Source: Astragalus membranaceus
Lineage: Eukaryota; Streptophyta; Magnoliopsida; Fabales; Fabaceae
Assembly (NCBI GenBank): GCA_039519185.1
Contig: CM076846.1
Location: forward strand, 152,658,605 to 152,722,604
Direction: 5' to 3'
Length of the DNA stretch: 64,000 bases
The notes under the pieces were generated by a model. That model was given only the letters and a program-made list of their open reading frames with translations. It was not told the origin of the DNA and did no database searches. The position numbers and the translations under genes are program-made. Below, piece by piece: positions 22,081-31,944 of this stretch (positions are counted from its first letter, which is position 1; every line of letters begins with the position of its first letter).

Positions 22081-22460
22081 AGACAGCAACTCAATGTTGG
22101 GGATAAACACGTGAAAGGGAGAAGAAAATGAAGTGGCGGCGCAAAGGTGTCAGAGAATGATTAGAGCAATATCAATGGAATAGTAAAAGCTGCACTGATT
22201 TTCATAAAAGTAGTGTACAAACTACATACTACTAACGTCTATATATATATATACAATGAAACAGGCTCAGGCCCATAATTTCGACCAGCCCATTTCGACT
22301 AGGTTACTAACTACACCTATGTTTATTACAAGCAATAGAATTACAAGGTATATCTCAATACTCAATACTCCACGATTTGGTGTTGGGTAAGAATAGATCA
22401 GATATTCGTAAAAGAGAATCAAAATCTTGGGCCGTAGTTGGAGAGAGGGTATTGATGGGT
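22081..22460. other. Intergenic, nothing firmly recognised
   Basis: Contains a short TA run near 22242 and ordinary AT-rich sequence. The 66-codon frame crossing its right border has no family features. Confidence 0.4.
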
Positions 22461-22512
22461 ATGCGTGCGATTAAGAACTACAATATGGTTAACTACATTA
22501 TGCAACTTGTTA
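22461..22512 (+). repeat. Left copy of a ~40 bp direct repeat flanking the LINE fragment
   Basis: TAAGAACTACAATATGGTTA followed by a further ~20 bp to CTTGT recurs at 23704-23742 with one mismatch. The word ATGCGTGCGAT lies before this copy but after the other. Confidence 0.85.
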
Positions 22513-22598
22513 AGTTCAAAAATAAGAATCAAACTGAATCGCAATTAAGAAATACAATATGCATTGAGGGTATTTAGGGGTATATCTCATTTTCTTGC

Positions 22599-23700
22599 TT
22601 GCAATATTGGAGCAATTCCTTTCAAGTTCTCGGTGTTCCGGTAGGATCCAACCCAAGAAGAAAGAAAGAGCACTTTGCACCCATAATTGACTCAATTAAG
22701 GCCAGACTCCATAGTTGGAAGAGTAGGCAACTCTCCATCGGAAGAAGAACGACCCTTATAAATTCGGTATTGTCATCATTACCCCTTTATTTCTTCTCGT
22801 TTTTCAAAGCTCCAAAGGCAGTGTTGGGAGAAATTGTAAAATTAGGGAGAAGGTTTCTTTAGGCTGGTGATGAGGATAATAACAAGATGGCTTGGGCTAG
22901 TTGGGAGCGCATTTGTACTCCGAAAGATAGAGGTGGGCTTGGGATAAAAAATTTAGAAGCATTTAATTTGGCACTTCTTGCCAAAAGAGATGGAAATTTT
23001 TAGTGGAAGACCATTCAATGTGGAAGAAAGCACTAGTTGAAAGGTACGGCACTGATGGACCTTGGTTCAGAGAAGAGGATTACAAGAAGGGATTAAAGGG
23101 TTCGTCTATATGGTGGAGGGATTTAATTATATTGGGAGCCGGAACAAGAATCGAATATTTATGGTTTAATGAAGTGGTTAAAAGCAAGATGGGCAATGGT
23201 GAATCTTTTAATTTCTGGTCTGATCTGTGGATAGGTAGAGAGCCTTTGAAAGCTCTTCATCCATCATTATTCTCTGCTTGCAGGATAAAAGAGGCTACGG
23301 TTTTCAGTATGGGTGAATGGCGGCAAGATATTTGGTGTTGGAACTGGAGCTTGATCGCGGATTTGCCTCCCACAGAGGCTTCAAACACTGCTGAATTGCA
23401 TACCCTGTTGATGGGAATTGCTCCATTAAAGGACACTGAAGATAGATTGTGCTGGTTGCCGGATTCAATGAGGGGCTTTACGGTTAAAAGTTGTTATGAA
23501 TTTTAATGTTGCAGGATCGGCTAGTCAACTGGAGAGCACAAAGGTAGGCGCTCGCAAGAAACTATGGCGAAATCATGTTCCATCGAAAGCTACGATATTC
23601 GTTTGGAGATTGATATTGGGGGAGTAGCAACTCGTGATGAACTTCATAGGCGTGGGATTTTAACATCTGCTCGGGACCGTTGTTCCGTCTTTTGATTCGC
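22599..23700 (+). pseudogene. L1-type LINE fragment, post-RT and zf-RVT region (plus strand)
   Basis: Open pieces at 22599-22862 and 23003-23506 give a typical LINE order: FQVLGVPVGSNPRRK, SWKSRQLSIGRRTTLINSVL, then in another frame the GGLGIKNLEAFNLALLAK block, then VSMWxxAL-like, GNGESFNFWSDLWIG, and finally zf-RVT (VPSKATIFVWRLILGG). One stop at about 22861 and a frameshift near 22998 break it, and more lie after 23506. The catalytic RT core is missing, so it is a 5'-truncated relic. Confidence 0.85.
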
Positions 23701-23703
23701 ATT

Positions 23704-23754
23704 TAAGAACTACAATATGGTTAAGTACATTATGCAACTTGTATGCGTGCGATA
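23704..23754 (+). repeat. Right copy of the ~40 bp direct repeat flanking the LINE fragment
   Basis: Matches 22471-22510 with one mismatch and is followed by ATGCGTGCGAT, which precedes the left copy. Confidence 0.85.
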
Positions 23755-23937
23755 GATATATAATAAAGTCATGATCAGAGCATCATGTGAGCAAGAAGCA
23801 ATGACATGTGAATAAAGGGATGTGTAATGCTTGAAATTCTCTACAATTGTACCACCTTTAGTTCAAGTTTACTTTGAAAATCTATGCCGCTCATGTCGTA
23901 GGTTGACCAACTCCTCCACCTAGAGTTGGTTGGATTG

Positions 23938-24125
23938 GGACTTGGATTCTCTTCTTCCCATTTTCCCTACATCTCCCACCCTCCTCTCTGTCCCTCTCTG
24001 AATTTTACTCTCTCATCATTATTTATAATTTTTTAATGATGAGAGATAGTGAAATTAAGAGAGAGATAGAGATGATGGAGGGAGATGTAGGGAGAATGGA
24101 AGGAAAGAATCCAAGTACAAGTACA
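23938..24125. repeat. Hairpin-forming inverted repeat (arms of ~80-85 bp, short loop)
   Basis: The left arm (CTTGGATTCTCTTCTTCCCA... CTCTCATCATT) pairs with the right arm (AATGATGAGAGATAG... GAATCCAAGTAC) around an AT-rich loop of about 15 bp. The transcript would form a long, nearly perfect hairpin. It could be a foldback MITE or a young hairpin-RNA locus. Confidence 0.8.
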
Positions 24126-25172
24126 GTTGGATTGCTAGTTGAAATCTTTAATATTTTGAGATTTGGGCTTTTTATGTTCGCCCTAGATTGCTTGAGTGAA
24201 AATATTGATACAGACACATCTAGATTGAATCAGCCTCTCTCCTTACCCCCCGCTCTCTTTCTCTCTCTCTCTCTCTCTAGCTCTCTCTCTCTCTCTCCTG
24301 ATTGCAATAATTGGAGGATTTCACATCCTCTTGACTACGTCATCGACATGCTCAACAAGATTGGTTATCATGTGCCCTCCATCACCGCACTTCATTCCAT
24401 TCTTGAGTCCATTTTTCTTTTGGGATATGCCAAGTCACCTCACAATTAGTTCGCCTTCTCTTCAAAGATTATTGTAGTAATTATTGAGCGCTAGAGTAGT
24501 CAATATGTAACCTGAGTTTGAAGGAAAAAATTGTCAAAAAATGTAGTGCACATGTACGAACGAAGGTCGCGACATCAACTTTCCGATCATCAATAGACAC
24601 TTCTAATTGAAAACTAGAAAATCATTCAATGTTTTCAGACTAAGAAAATTCGTGGCGAGTAACTATGATGTACTATCTTTTTACTTTCAATGATATAGTA
24701 GTATTACATTTTTGCATCCATTACTCATTGAGAGGGTCTGATCATTTCATATTGCAAAATAAAGGTTTAATATATAACCTTGTTGGTAAAATATTACTTT
24801 CGTTTCGTAATGACAATAACATTACTCTAAGAACTACTTGAAATAGTTATATTCAAAGGATAATAATAACTAACTATGCTTCAAGTTCCTATTCAAGAAT
24901 AAAGATGGTCAACAACCATTAATTTGGACTATAATTGCCTTCAGATGGAGAGTAGATGTATCGAAAAACAGCTAAAAGAGTAGAACTAAGACCATAAATT
25001 TGGAGCCATAACTGCATTCAGACGTACAAGTCAAATAAACTGTGATGTAAGGGCCCTGAAGGGATATAAAAGCTTTCAATGAACAAAAAGCTGATATACA
25101 ATTTTCTAGTATAGTAGCCTTTCGAGGCTTGTTGGTGTCGGGGGTTGTCTAATCTCAGCATAATTTGTTAGG
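24126..25172. other. Intergenic with a (CT)n microsatellite, no clear gene
   Basis: A CT-rich microsatellite lies at about 24255-24298. A frame around it (24036-24449) ends in NNWRISHPLDYVIDMLNKIG and has no recognised family; it could be a fragment of a gene but nothing supports expression. The remaining 700 bp are AT-rich with no recognised feature. Confidence 0.45.
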
Positions 25173-25300
25173 TGACACTACAACAATTTTGCCATATACC
25201 TACGGACACTTTTAGTGACAGTTGTAAAATCCGTAGGTATAGGCGTCATATTCCTACAAACATTTGATAAGCCGTGGGTATAGGCTTATAGGTAATTTTT

Positions 25301-25690
25301 TTTGGTGATACAAAGGGGCAAAGCCCCAAAAAGAAACAAAGATTAACTATCAGATCTAGACCTCACACTTTCCTCGTCAGTTCTGAGAAGCGAGAGGAGG
25401 TGAGGCAGAGAAACATTGTGGATCAGAAGTTGCGATTGAATGGAGAAGCCATCCCTGGCTAGACGATCCGCAACGCAGTTCGATTCTCTGGGAACATGAG
25501 ACCAACAAATAGAGGCGATACCAACGAACAGAGGCGAACATGAGACCAACGTCCTTGATTCCAAAATCACGAACCAGTTGAAGCCCTTGCAGAATCGCAT
25601 GGAGCTCAGAAGCGACGATAGAACACAACGCGATTTGGGAAGAGAACCCTAGAAGAAATCGACCCTGAGGTCACGGAGCACGCCACCGCA
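25301..25690 (-). pseudogene. 5'-truncated LINE 3' end with RNase H-like fragment, nested in the CACTA element
   Basis: Two overlapping minus-strand frames give SIVASELHAILQGLQLVRDF and CWSHVPRESNCVADRLARDG, the RNase H-like (RVT_3) tail of plant LINEs, split by a frameshift. The 3' end reads CTTTGCCCCTTTGTATCACC followed by an A run, as in LINE tails. AGGTAA next to the tail and again near 25695 may be the target duplication, but six bases are weak evidence. Confidence 0.75.
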
Positions 25691-25870
25691 ACCAGGTAAC
25701 GGTTTCTCACTGTGAATCGCCACATCGCAGCTTAAGGCAAAGAAGCCCTCTTTTATGCATTGTTTTAAAACATGTTTCTGTCTTTCTGTTTCCCGTGACC
25801 TTTTGTATTTTGTTTGAAGGACTCTTATTTGGTTAAGCTGATCATTTTCCCCTCTCTTTGTGGTGTGCAG

Positions 25871-28345
25871 TTTAAAAGTATTTACTTTCGGTGGAATTAT
25901 TGGAGTGTTCGTTCTTCTACCAATTAATTATATGGGGAGTCAGCTTAGTGATGATTCAGATTTTCAACACAAATCTTTGGACTCATTTAGTATTTCTAAT
26001 GTTGACAATGGTTCAAACAGGTGAATATAGTTTTAACTCTTAGGTTTTATTTATTCATGTCATAGTAGAGAACAATACAAATATGACATAATATTGATAT
26101 GTAGGTACTATATTTTGACATCAAGTTCAAAAAGTTTTTTTTTCATTAAATAGTGACCTGGTTTGATCTGGTTTCTTATGCAAAGATTATATTTAATTAT
26201 TTATATGAACAGATGGAATTTTCTTAAGGGTGAGTGAAACTGAAGAAACCTAAACCTGACAACATTTTACCATTTGTGAGTAAATTGAATCAAAATATGC
26301 TTTCTCATGACATGCTAGTGTCCCAGTAAATTGAATCTTAAGTAAGTTGAATCTTGGGACAAAATTTGTGTTTATTTGCTGTTATGGTTACACATGTTCA
26401 AATGAAATATGTGTTTGATGATTGTTTTTGAAATTTGTGGCTTTCATCTTTTTTTATAGGCAAACAAATATCAGTGGTTGATTAGTTAGGGGAGGGGGAA
26501 ATATTTTCAGGATTTGAACCCTGAACCTCGTGCTTACAACTTGTTCGGTGCCCCTGTACTCACCAACCAAGCTACCTGCTTGGGACTTGTTGCTTTCAAT
26601 TTAGTTTTTATGAGTTATAATATGGAAATTCTGATACCTAGATTTGGCCTTTATCAAGGTTATGGATCCATTTCTCTGCTGCATATGTTTTCACTGGAGT
26701 TGTTTGCTATCTTCTTTATTCTGTAAGTTTTACTGTTCAAGTTTGCTTCGTAAATGCACTCAGTTTTTCCACTTATTTTATAAAGCTAGTGATTGAATTT
26801 CTTGTTTAACGTTAGTCCCTTTTATAGGAGTACCAGTACATTTCATCAAAAAGAATAGCTTGCTTTTACAAATCCGAACCTCAACCTCATCAGTTTACCT
26901 TATTAGTCCGTGGTATTCCTATTCCACCTGGAAGCACGTGTAGTGATTCTGTTGAGCGTTTTTTCTTGGAGTATCACCCTTCTACATATCTTTCACATTC
27001 AGTGGTTCGCCGAAACAGCAAACTACAAAATCTTATTGTAAGCAGTTTTTTTAAGTTCAGTGTCTTTTCCCTTGATGTTATGTGACTGAAGCGTATATCT
27101 TACTGTGATTGGGAATAAAACAAAAGTGTATTTTCATGATTGTTGAGCTTCTTAGAAATTGATACTTGTACCTAAATTCAATTATTCTTTCAAATATAAC
27201 CTATGTCATATTTTTTACTATCAAAGTTTATTCTCCGAAGACTGATGCAGATAAATTGTACAAAAGACTTACCCCTCTGAAACATAAAAGTGATGCTCCT
27301 AAAAGGCAAACACGTGAAGGGTGTTTTGGACTTTTTGGGCGTAAAGTTGATCTCTTAGATCATTATGAAAGAAGACTCAGAGATGTAGAAGATAATGTGA
27401 GAATGGAACAATCCTCAGTGGCAACAAAGGTAACTATAAACAACCAAAATTTTGTCAGATTAACAAGTGTAATAAGGATTAATTTTGTTTGTAGCAGCTC
27501 TAGTTTTCTCTCTTAAATTATATGTTGGTTAATGGTAAATAGATTTAATTTTTGAAAAATTGTGTACATGTATATTGTTTCCTAAACAATAGATACATTT
27601 TTTGAATATTTAGGTTGTAATGATGATGTATATAATACATCAACTTTTCTGTAATGAATTTAAACTTGAAGGAAGTTCCTGCTGCATTCGTCTCATTTAA
27701 GACACGATTTGGTACTGCAATAGCTTTACACATTCAAGAAAGTGTCAATCCTACAGAATGGATTACTGAACAAGCACCTGAGCCTCATGATGTTTATTGG
27801 CCTTTCTTTACTGTTTCATTCATTAAAAGATGGATCAACAAGAGTACTTGTTGTGTGAGGATATAGTTAGTGAGGGATGACTCGACCGGTTGAATTAAAC
27901 ATTACTGACTCTAAAGTCTAAGGTTTTTTTTTTGAAGAATTTGGTCACTAAGGTTTGAATTCTAGTATTTCAAGTGGTGTTTTTATCCCATACCATTATA
28001 AAATATAAATAGTTGATTTACTTGTATATGATTTCTTCATAATGTAAAAATTTGTATTTATGCAGAATTCCAAAGATAATTGGTGTCTCAATTCCAATGA
28101 AAGCAACTTTCTTCATAACATACATAATGGTTGATGGGTGGGCTGGATGTGCTGGTGAGATATTAAGGTTGAAGCCATTGATATTTTATTACTTGAAAAT
28201 TTTCTTGTTGGTGAAGACCGAAAACGATCGTGAAGAAGCAATGGATCCAGGGACTTTGGGTTTCAATACAGGAAAACCTCAAATACAACTTTATTTCCAA
28301 CAAAACTTAGAAATTACATGTATGCAATTTGATTTTTTTTGTAAA
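25871..28345 (+). pseudogene. Captured CSC1-like / OSCA (DUF221, RXW8-type) gene fragment
   Basis: Consecutive exons with GT-AG introns can be read: 25871-26020 (VFTFGGIIGVFVLLPINYMG), 26659-26722 (HFSAAYVFTGVVCYLLY), 26828-27037 (EYQYISSKRIACFYKSEPQP), 27241-27429 (DADKLYKRL to VDLLDHYERRLRDVEDNVR), 27672-about 27845 (EVPAAFVSFKTRFGTAIA to RWINK) and 28066-about 28305 (IPMKATFFITYIMVDGWAG to QIQLYF). The family are osmosensitive calcium channels with a RSN1-like cytosolic domain. The true N-terminus, most of the pore region between the last two pieces, and the C-terminus are missing, and a frameshift follows RWINK. It cannot encode a channel. Confidence 0.88.
26447..26586 (-). mobile_element. 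tRNA-derived SINE inside the captured gene's intron (140 bp)
   Basis: On the minus strand it reads box A (GTAGCTTGGTTGGTGAG), box B (GGTTCAAATCC) and ends GCCTATA plus an A run. Flanking sites TTGTGGCTTTCA (26435-26446) and TTGTTGCTTTCA (26587-26598) match at 11 of 12 bases. Same family as 18167-18308. Confidence 0.85.
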
Positions 28346-28846
28346 TTGAGTTTATCGTAAGACTTGACGTTAATTTACAATATGTTGGCATCTTGTAAGA
28401 CTTGAGATTATTTTTTAATATGATTTGAGTTTTATTTTCTTTTATTGTTTCATAAATATATTTATTTATTTCATATTTAGCTTTTAACTGATTATCATAA
28501 GCGTTAATGACAAGAGGAGTCCCTAAAATGGTCGGTCTGGCAAATTAGAAGGCTTCACGAAAACCTATACCAACAGAATTTCAGCGTGGGTGTAGAGAAA
28601 TTAAGAGTGTTGTTAAAACCTATACCAACAGAAAGGTAACCGTGGGTATAGCTCTGAGGTTTTATCCAACGGTAAGCAAAACCGTCACTATAGGCTATAG
28701 CGACGTCATTCTGCCGTGGGTATAGCCAAATAAAGACCACGAAAAAAACGTCCGTCGGTATAGGTTTTAGGTCCTATACCTACGGTTTTTCGTCCTTTAC
28801 CTACGGTTTTTTACCGTCGCTATAGGTCAATTTTCTTGTAGTGTGA

Positions 28847-29507
28847 TTATAGATAACTCGTTTTTATGTGATTGGTATTTGCAGTGCTCCTTAAACTGCA
28901 GGTCCATTTACATACATATACTTGAATTTTCAGTTTTAAATTAAGCAGAAATTGAAGTTGTAGCTGTTGTAGATAGTGCCTGATACTGCAACGGCGAATG
29001 AACCGAACAAAACGACCATCGGCAACGAGTCCTTGATTATAAACCTACAAAACAATAAACATTATAGAAAACAACCGGAGGGGTCTCATGAGACGCGTCC
29101 TTAAGGATTTATCCGCCTCAAAAGCGCAAATCCCCCGAGGATACAACCGGTCTCGTCTCGAGTCACAATAGCGACTGAGGTATCCAAACTGGCAAGAATG
29201 AAGTGTTTAGTTATCAGGAGATGAACCCAAGAAGGACAGAGAGAAGAGGAGCGTGTTTGTTATTAAAGATACGATTTTTGAGTTGTGTTACACTTTTGGT
29301 CATTTATCTTTGGCTTTGGTGTCATTTTAGTCCTTTATATTTTTTTTTCTCGTTTTGGTTCCTCATCTTTCATTTTCGTGTCATTTTGGTCCTTTTTTGG
29401 TATTTTCCGTCCATTGACTTAACAGACGCCACATTGGCAGTTAACTGCTGACGTGGCGTCCTAATTATCCAATCTGGCTCGTCTTCATTAAATGACATGG
29501 CTAATGA
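28847..29507. other. Intergenic, partly repeat-like
   Basis: 28980-29180 is more GC-rich (ACCGGAGGGGTCTCATGAGA, CCCCCGAGGATACAACC) and unlike its surroundings, but no family is recognised. 29270-29450 has the GGTCATTTATCTTTGG / TTTTGGTCC words common in Mutator-type elements of legumes. Confidence 0.4.
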
Positions 29508-30514
29508 GGGACCAAATTGAAACTAAAACAAAACATAAGGGACCAAATTGACAAAAACACAAAACATAATCAATCACTCTCTATCTTCTTCCCCCATCTT
29601 CATCTTCTTCACCTCCGGCGAGCCACCACCACCTCCGGTGAGCCGCCACCACCACCACAACCATCTTCATCTTCTTCACCTTCACACTATCCATCTTCTT
29701 CACCGCCACAACACCACCACAATGCCAACACCCAAAACAGAATTATCCTATGTTATTGCTACTGGATTCTTTCCAAGAACATTTTCTTTCCTAAATCAAG
29801 CTTAATCGATGAGAACCCTAAATCCCCAATCCCAAATCAAGCTTAATCGACGCCAAAATCCAAAACAGACTTAAACGAGATTTACAAATTCATATTCCTT
29901 CATTATAACCCGAGATTTTGCGAATTCAAAATCCCAAACTTCATCTGCTACTTGAGATTTTGCGAATACAAACACCCTGTTCTTTGTGAAGAGCCTTCTT
30001 TCCCAAACCCAAATTCTTCGTGAAGATCCTTGTTTCCAAACACTGTGATTATCGTGAAGATCCTTGTTAGTGAAGATCCCAAACTTGTTCACAAATTTGT
30101 TTCCAACACTAACACACCCATGTTATCTTTTTGTTAAAGTTCGCGTCTTTTACCACAAGTCAATTACTTTTTGTTTCCATTTGGGTTTGGGGTTTTTAAC
30201 TATTAGGGATTTAGGTTTCAGATCTGAAGAGTGATTGAATGAATAAAAACATCAAACAGATCTTCAATTATTAGGGATTTAGGTTTCAAATCTTCAATTT
30301 TATTTGGCCTTTTGGTTTCAGATCTGAAGAGTGATTGATTTGTGGTGGTGGTGGTGGTGGCTCACCGGAAGTGGTAGTGGCCCGCCGGAAGTGGTGGTGG
30401 CTCGCCGGAGGTGAAGAAGATGAAGATGGAGGAAGAAGATGGAGAGTGATTGATTATGTTTTGTGTTTTGTCAATTTGGTCCCTTATGTTTTGTTTTAGT
30501 TTCAATTTGGTCCC
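29508..30514. mobile_element. Long inverted-repeat element, possibly Mutator-like (about 1.0 kb)
   Basis: The left arm (29508-29685) starts GGGACCAAATTGAAACTAAA and runs through CATCTTCTTCACCTCCGGCG; the right arm (30336-30514) is its inverted copy ending TTTCAATTTGGTCCC. Arms of about 175 bp enclose a 650 bp centre with no coding frame. The GGGACCAAATTG terminus and long arms suit MULE-type elements, but no 9 bp duplication was found at these borders, so the true ends may lie further out. Confidence 0.6.
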
Positions 30515-30579
30515 CCATATCTCATTTATATGCTTCTGGTCTAGTTGTCTGTTTATTTTTGTTCTGTACCTTGCAGTGT

Positions 30580-30920
30580 TGGGTGGACTGCAGTTGGTAG
30601 GTCACATGCTGCTTGGCCGGAGGTTAGTGCGAGCCCGGGAGGGGTACCTGCGAAGCCACTCCGACACGCAAGTTAGTATTGAGAATAGATGAGTGATTTA
30701 GCCAGCAATGAGAATCTACCTTGTTATGGCAATGTGAGCTGGTATTTATAGGAATTCGTGTCCGTTGTGAGCCGTCAGATTGATAGAGTTGATCTGAGCC
30801 ATCTAAGTGTGATAACCACAATTGGGCTTGCATATGGTGGATATGGATCAAAGTGATCGGGCCATCCCATGTCCAAATGCTGAATGGGCCTCTTGGTCTA
30901 GCCCAGAACATTTTTATACT
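30580..30920 (+). repeat. Diverged copy of the dispersed repeat at 21356 and 43575
   Basis: Shares the arrangement GGGTACCTGCGAAGCCACTC, GACACGCAAGTTAG with the other two copies (GTACCTGCAAAGACACTA, GACGCCCAAGTCAG). After it comes a GGGCTTGCATATGG / TGGGCCTC segment. Family unknown; borders approximate. Confidence 0.55.
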
Positions 30921-31944
30921 TTTTTTTTTAAAACCGCTTCCTTCAGGAGGCAACACATGTACAATTTTTTTAACAAATGTTGTATGAATTTTAGATTGAG
31001 ACACTAAAATCAACAACAATTTTACCGGTTATTTGAAATTTTCACTCGGGGCTGAGGCACTAATATTCAAGTCTAGCATCACACACATAGTTAATGAAAT
31101 ATTGAATTTGATTAGTGAATATACAAAAGTGTTGCCTGTTATTAATGATTAACTGAATTTCATCAATAACAAATGTGACTCTTAGTAACTATAGTTTTTA
31201 GTATTCAATTATAATCTACTAGTAGAACATGGCAAATATTAAAAAAGTCATTAAATACTCAATTTCAAGAAAATACAAGAACCTTTAACTAGATTGTCCA
31301 CTTCACTAATTATCTTATTACCACAAGAATATAGAAAAAACAGATTATTAGTTATTCTTAAAAAAATAATGAGACAATCTAAAAATTCAACTAATTAAGT
31401 TTAAAAAAGAAAGAGTACTCTTTTGTCATTGCCTTGACTAGTTCAAATAAGATGGCATGTCCCAATAGTTTTATTCACACGTAAATTGCAAGCCATGGTT
31501 TAGTTTAGTTAAGAGTAGGTTATAATCCCCTCTTTTAACTTTTAAGGCACACCTCCTTTCTTTAGTTGCCGAACATTATATTTCTTTCGTAAGTACTCAA
31601 AGAGTCATAAAGTTTTCTCTATCTTGGACTAAAGCGACACCCCCTCACCCTAAAATTTTAGACAGCAAAAATAAAATATAAATATCGTGCTGCTTTTTTT
31701 GCTGCAGTATATATTTATTCTTCATATAAATATTATCCTATGACAGCGAAATGAACGTGCAGATTCCCATAATAATTGAGATTTTCATCATTCCATTTTT
31801 TAAGGAAAAAAGAGATAAATGAAGGAAAGGCATCCTGTCACATAATTGGGAATATTCAATTTTATGGGACGAAAAAGATACCTACAGATATACAGGGGTA
31901 TTTCCACTTTTTTCTCTCTAAACAAAATATAAATCTGCAATACA
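30921..31944. other. 3' flank of the HMA1 gene and intergenic AT-rich DNA
   Basis: No coding frame of interest. The ~150 bp next to 31945 are likely the HMA1 3' UTR on the minus strand. No other feature recognised. Confidence 0.45.

Larger units (their letters stand above)
25176..28843 (+). mobile_element. Non-autonomous CACTA transposon carrying host gene fragments (3668 bp)
   Basis: The left end is CACTACAACAATTTTGCC and the right end inverted is CACTACAAGAAAATTGACC. Both are flanked by TGA (25173-25175 and 28844-28846), the 3 bp duplication of CACTA elements. Subterminal regions carry repeated ACCTACGG / CCGTGGGTATAG words in both orientations. No transposase is present. The body holds at least six exons of a CSC1-like gene, a SINE and a LINE RNase H fragment. 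Movement would need a transposase from elsewhere. Confidence 0.92.

Noticed and set aside
27166..28360. An independent functional gene
   Set aside because: These frames are exons of the captured CSC1-like fragment running into introns; the pore region is missing.
29517..29846. 109-codon His/Ser/Pro-rich frame
   Set aside because: It covers the arm of an inverted repeat, and a second frame of similar composition overlaps it.
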